A DNA stretch of 64,000 bases from Dioscorea cayenensis subsp. rotundata (taxonomy: Eukaryota; Streptophyta; Magnoliopsida; Dioscoreales; Dioscoreaceae): positions 2,728,001 through 2,792,000 of the forward strand of contig NC_052487.1 in the NCBI RefSeq assembly GCF_009730915.1. Reading direction: 5' to 3'. A program made the translations under genes and the position numbers. Shown here one piece after another: positions 60,931 through 64,000 of this stretch. Numbering within the stretch: the stretch's first letter is position 1; each line of letters opens with the position of its first letter. Below the pieces are notes generated by a model. The model was not told where the DNA came from and searched no databases. It saw only the letters and a program-made list of their open reading frames with translations.

Positions 60931-62067
60931 CAAGCTCTAGCCTATTTGTATTGTTACTTATTTTTATTATTATGGTGTTTATTGTTTTTATTATTATTAT
61001 TATTTTTTAATGTTTTTGTTTGAGTTCAAGTTCTCAATTTCTTAAAAAAAACAATAAAATGAAAGAATTAGTAAATGGGTTATTTCATGAGTTTGCAATT
61101 TTTTTTTTTTTGTTAATTTGATTATAGAATAAATTGCAGAAATTCTTGACAACTTGTAATTAAGAAATAAGGTTTTTGAATGTATGAGATAAAAAATAAT
61201 TTTATCTTCACTTGAAATAGAAAGTGTTTTATAATTATTATAAGAATAGTTTGATGTGTAGGCAATGTATTCCATTAATATTAAATATTTTAAAAGTTTG
61301 AAAGATTATTTTTTGAAATTTTTATTACAAATAAATGATGAATAATATATAGATACATATGCAAGGATTTATTCTTGAAAGGAGAAAAAAATAAATTAGT
61401 TACAAAATTGGTTTTAATTGTGTTTGATTTCAATTTTTCTTGAAAACATAACAAAATTTAAAATAGAAGTATATATATAAATTAAAATTTTGAAATATGT
61501 ACTTAAAAAGGTCACAATGTGATTATTTCTTGACTAAGATTATATAAAAACTAAACTTTAATTAAGCTCAAAATTTTTTTTTGGTGGGCCTGCTGTTTGT
61601 TCTAGTAAAGTACAATTTTTGTTTTTAATAAAAATAAATGATAATTTTATTTATAGAATTTATAAGAATTTTCTGTTTCTGATTCTAAAAATATAATAAG
61701 CATTTATCATATTATTTTATTTTCTATAAATATAATCATAAAATAAAATTTTTAATTTTATATTTATCATAAAATAAAAAGGCATTGTGAAGGTAATTAA
61801 CAGTTAATCATTAACTCCCAAATCAATCAATCAGAAAACAATATGTTGTTTTCTGATTAGCTTGATATTATCCTCAATCTCTAATTGATATTATCATCAA
61901 TCTCTAATTAAAATATTAGACTAATTAGCAAATAAATCAGGTGGTTAATTAGCTCATAAAAGCAGGATAAAATCTCATTGTTATAACTAATAATAATAAA
62001 ATGAAATTGTATAAAACAGACACCATACTTAAAAAAGAGAAAAACACTACAAAACTAAGTATCAGAG
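60931..62067. other. intergenic relics between neprosin genes 4 and 6
   Basis: 61000-61310 is the subtype-2 downstream flank. 61440-61700 matches the subtype-1 downstream flank (46998-47315, 50690-50745), although no subtype-1 gene precedes it. 61850-62067 is the subtype-2 upstream module with an internal doubling of GATATTATC.TCAATCTCTAAT. No coding exon is visible. Confidence 0.65.
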
Positions 62068-63547
62068 ATGATCATGAAGGTGGTGGTAATCTTTATTTCT
62101 CTTCTTCTCCCAAGCTTTATTCTAAGTTCAGAGCACAATCTTACCATTGATGAAGACTTTGAGATTGAGAAACTACTCAAGCTTCTCAACAAGCCAGCCA
62201 TCAAAACCATAGTGGTATGTTTACAATTAATTAATTAATCATTCATTATCTTATCATTCATATCACTTTATTATTATTAATATTAACATTAATACTAATC
62301 ACTAGGAAAATGGAGATATCTTTGATTGTGTGGACATTAACAAGCAACCAGCATTTGATCACCCATCTCTCAAAGGTCATCAAATTCAGGTCTTTTTTCA
62401 TTCCTCTGCTCCTTAATTCAATATATAATAATAAACATATGTATATTTATATGATGTATTTGTTTCAATGCAGTTAAGGCCAAGCTCATTACCAGTTGGA
62501 TTATGTGATAATGATAAGATTAAATCATCATCAGGAATTAATTCAATGGAAATTGGATTGCAAGAGAGCTGTCCATCAGGAACAGTACCAATAAAAAGAC
62601 TTCAAAAAGAAGATCTCATTGGTATGAGATCATCTTTCAAACAATATAAGATCAGGCCCTCTTCTTCTAATGTTAATGATGATGCTTCCAATCAGAGGGT
62701 AAATAAAATAAATATTTATTGTATAATATGATTTCATTGTTATTATTATTTTGATGTGTTTATATATTAATTACTTTATTATTTTTTTAATGTTTTTGAT
62801 GATTAGTGGGCAACAATGCATACTCCATTAAGACCAGAGTATCAGCACTGGTATTTTGGTGCTTCAGGATATGTGGGTGTATATGGTTTTTCTGAAATGC
62901 TAGAGACTCAAGGCTCATCAAGTGTTTTTTGGATTGCAAATGATGATGATATCAATAAATCCAATAATATTGTTGTGGGATGGCGTGTAAGCTTATTATT
63001 ATTATTATTATTATTATTTATTCATGATTTTTTTTTCCTAATTAAAATTATAATTTTTTAATTGTTTTTTATAAAGTTAAATCAACCCTGCAATGAACTA
63101 GTTATATATGAGGTCGTAAGTTCGACTTTTTAGCTCCCAATGTGTAGTAGGATTTAAAATAAGTATGTGGCTCGTCTACATTGTCAAATATATATATATA
63201 TATATAATCAACAATTTAAATTTTAAAATATGGTTTAGAGTACTAAAATAGACAACTATAAAGATTATAAATGTTTTATTGTTTTGATTGAATTTGATTT
63301 TTTTTTAATGTCACTTTAAAAAAAATAAAATAAAATGTTTATTTTATTTTTACAAATGATTGGAATTCATAATTAATATGATCTATATTTAGTTATTTAA
63401 AGTTTTGGAAAACAATTGAAAACTTATTTATTTCTAAATTTATTTCAAAACATTTCAAAATTTATTATATAATAACAAGTCTATGTCATATTATTTAAAA
63501 TATTTAATAATTTTTTCTTAAAATATTGTTTCTTTAAATGCTTTTAT

Positions 63548-63588
<41 letters not shown>

Positions 63589-64000
63589 AGTTTTAGTGTT
63601 GTGTTATTTGCATATAGGTACATCCAACAAATAATGGAGATAAAAATACCAGGCTAGTGGCTGGATTTTGGACAGTGACGCTCTCATCATATTTTAATTT
63701 TTTATTTTATATATTTTTATTTTGTTGAATTAATTAAATATGAAAATTTTAACATTTTATATAATAGAATGATAATTTTCATGCAGGATGTATAAAACTC
63801 ATGCATGCTGCTTTGTCAAGTTAGCAAAGATATACCTCTTGACATTATTATCAGCCCTGTTTCCACATACAATGGTGCTCAATATACCATTGAACTCTAT
63901 GTTTTCAGAGTAATTTTCTTACTCTATATATAATTAATGTTTATCTTTATATTTATTATTATTATTGCTTCTCATTATATAGCTGTTTTTATAAAATGTA
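62068..64000 (+). pseudogene. neprosin-domain gene, subtype 2, frame lost in exon 6, runs off the window
   Basis: Exons seen: 62068-62214, 62306-62389, 62474-62698, 62807-62986, 63618-63674, 63768-63909; exon 7 lies beyond the window. Exons 1-4 are open and close to the gene at 57670: [55 protein letters not shown]. Exon 5 has one extra codon (GFWT for GWT) and a weaker GTGACG donor. Exon 6 is 142 nt instead of 147; the loss near 63800-63820 removes the second Cys of TGC...C and leads to a TAG in frame. So it is probably a recent pseudogene, or a truncated protein of about 265 residues. The position of the first catalytic Glu reads V (IVVGW). Confidence 0.75.
63546..63588. repeat. (ATT)n microsatellite in intron 4
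   Basis: About 14 ATT units. Similar (ATT)n runs lie at the same intron position in the related gene (59327-59351), so the tract predates the duplication. Another long run is at about 52469-52510 in the pseudogene. Confidence 0.85.

Noticed and set aside
1-64000. CRISPR arrays, bacterial operons, viral or LTR-type elements
   Set aside because: The window is plant nuclear DNA. I saw no regular spacer arrays and no long terminal repeats, reverse transcriptase, integrase or capsid reading frames.

Overview
This is a nuclear window from a flowering plant. Split genes, very AT-rich intergenic DNA with many (TA)n, (ATT)n and (GA)n tracts, small MITE and SINE-like repeats, and plant-only protein families (DUF1639, DUF761, TRM, EAR-motif C2H2 fingers, neprosin-domain proteins) all fit. 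The two DUF1639 genes and the GIS-type finger are GC-rich islands in AT-rich surroundings, which hints at a monocot, but I cannot name the species.

Left part (1-32600): a single-exon MAKR/DUF1645-like gene (723-1592); a 1-kb fold-back element (3164-4128); a repeat-rich stretch with an old internal duplication (5985-8800) and two orphan exon-like segments; a divergent pair of paralogous DUF1639 genes (9095-9813 minus, 11787-12474 plus), each with a tiny 63-nt last exon; a decayed SAM-domain gene (about 15190-18270) containing a 73-bp minisatellite; an 11-exon J-domain gene that is a clear ARG1 orthologue (19681-24264); a GIS/ZFP-type C2H2 gene (27053-27736 minus); and a small unknown gene (32254-32592 minus) with a TTAGGG tract directly in front of its start codon.

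Middle (32600-44300): a long gene-poor stretch with several copies of one MITE family, then a two-EAR C2H2 gene of the ZAT/DAZ type (38592-39281), a five-exon TRM-type gene (40194-43632) and, convergent to it, a DUF761 gene (43816-44253 minus).

Right part (44600-64000): a tandem cluster of secreted neprosin-domain (DUF239) proteins, all on the plus strand with the same seven-exon structure. There are four complete-looking genes (44899, 48797, 55063, 57670), one pseudogene (50946-54330) broken by deletions, a SINE and a hAT-like element, and one gene that runs off the window and has a shifted frame in exon 6 (62068 onward). They form two subtypes that alternate. Flanking sequence shows the ancestral unit was one gene of each subtype, now present about four times, with at least two members lost except for their flanks. 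All cluster members lack both glutamates expected at the neprosin active site, so this looks like an expanded family of secreted non-catalytic (or differently acting) neprosin-fold proteins. This is the most interesting system in the window.
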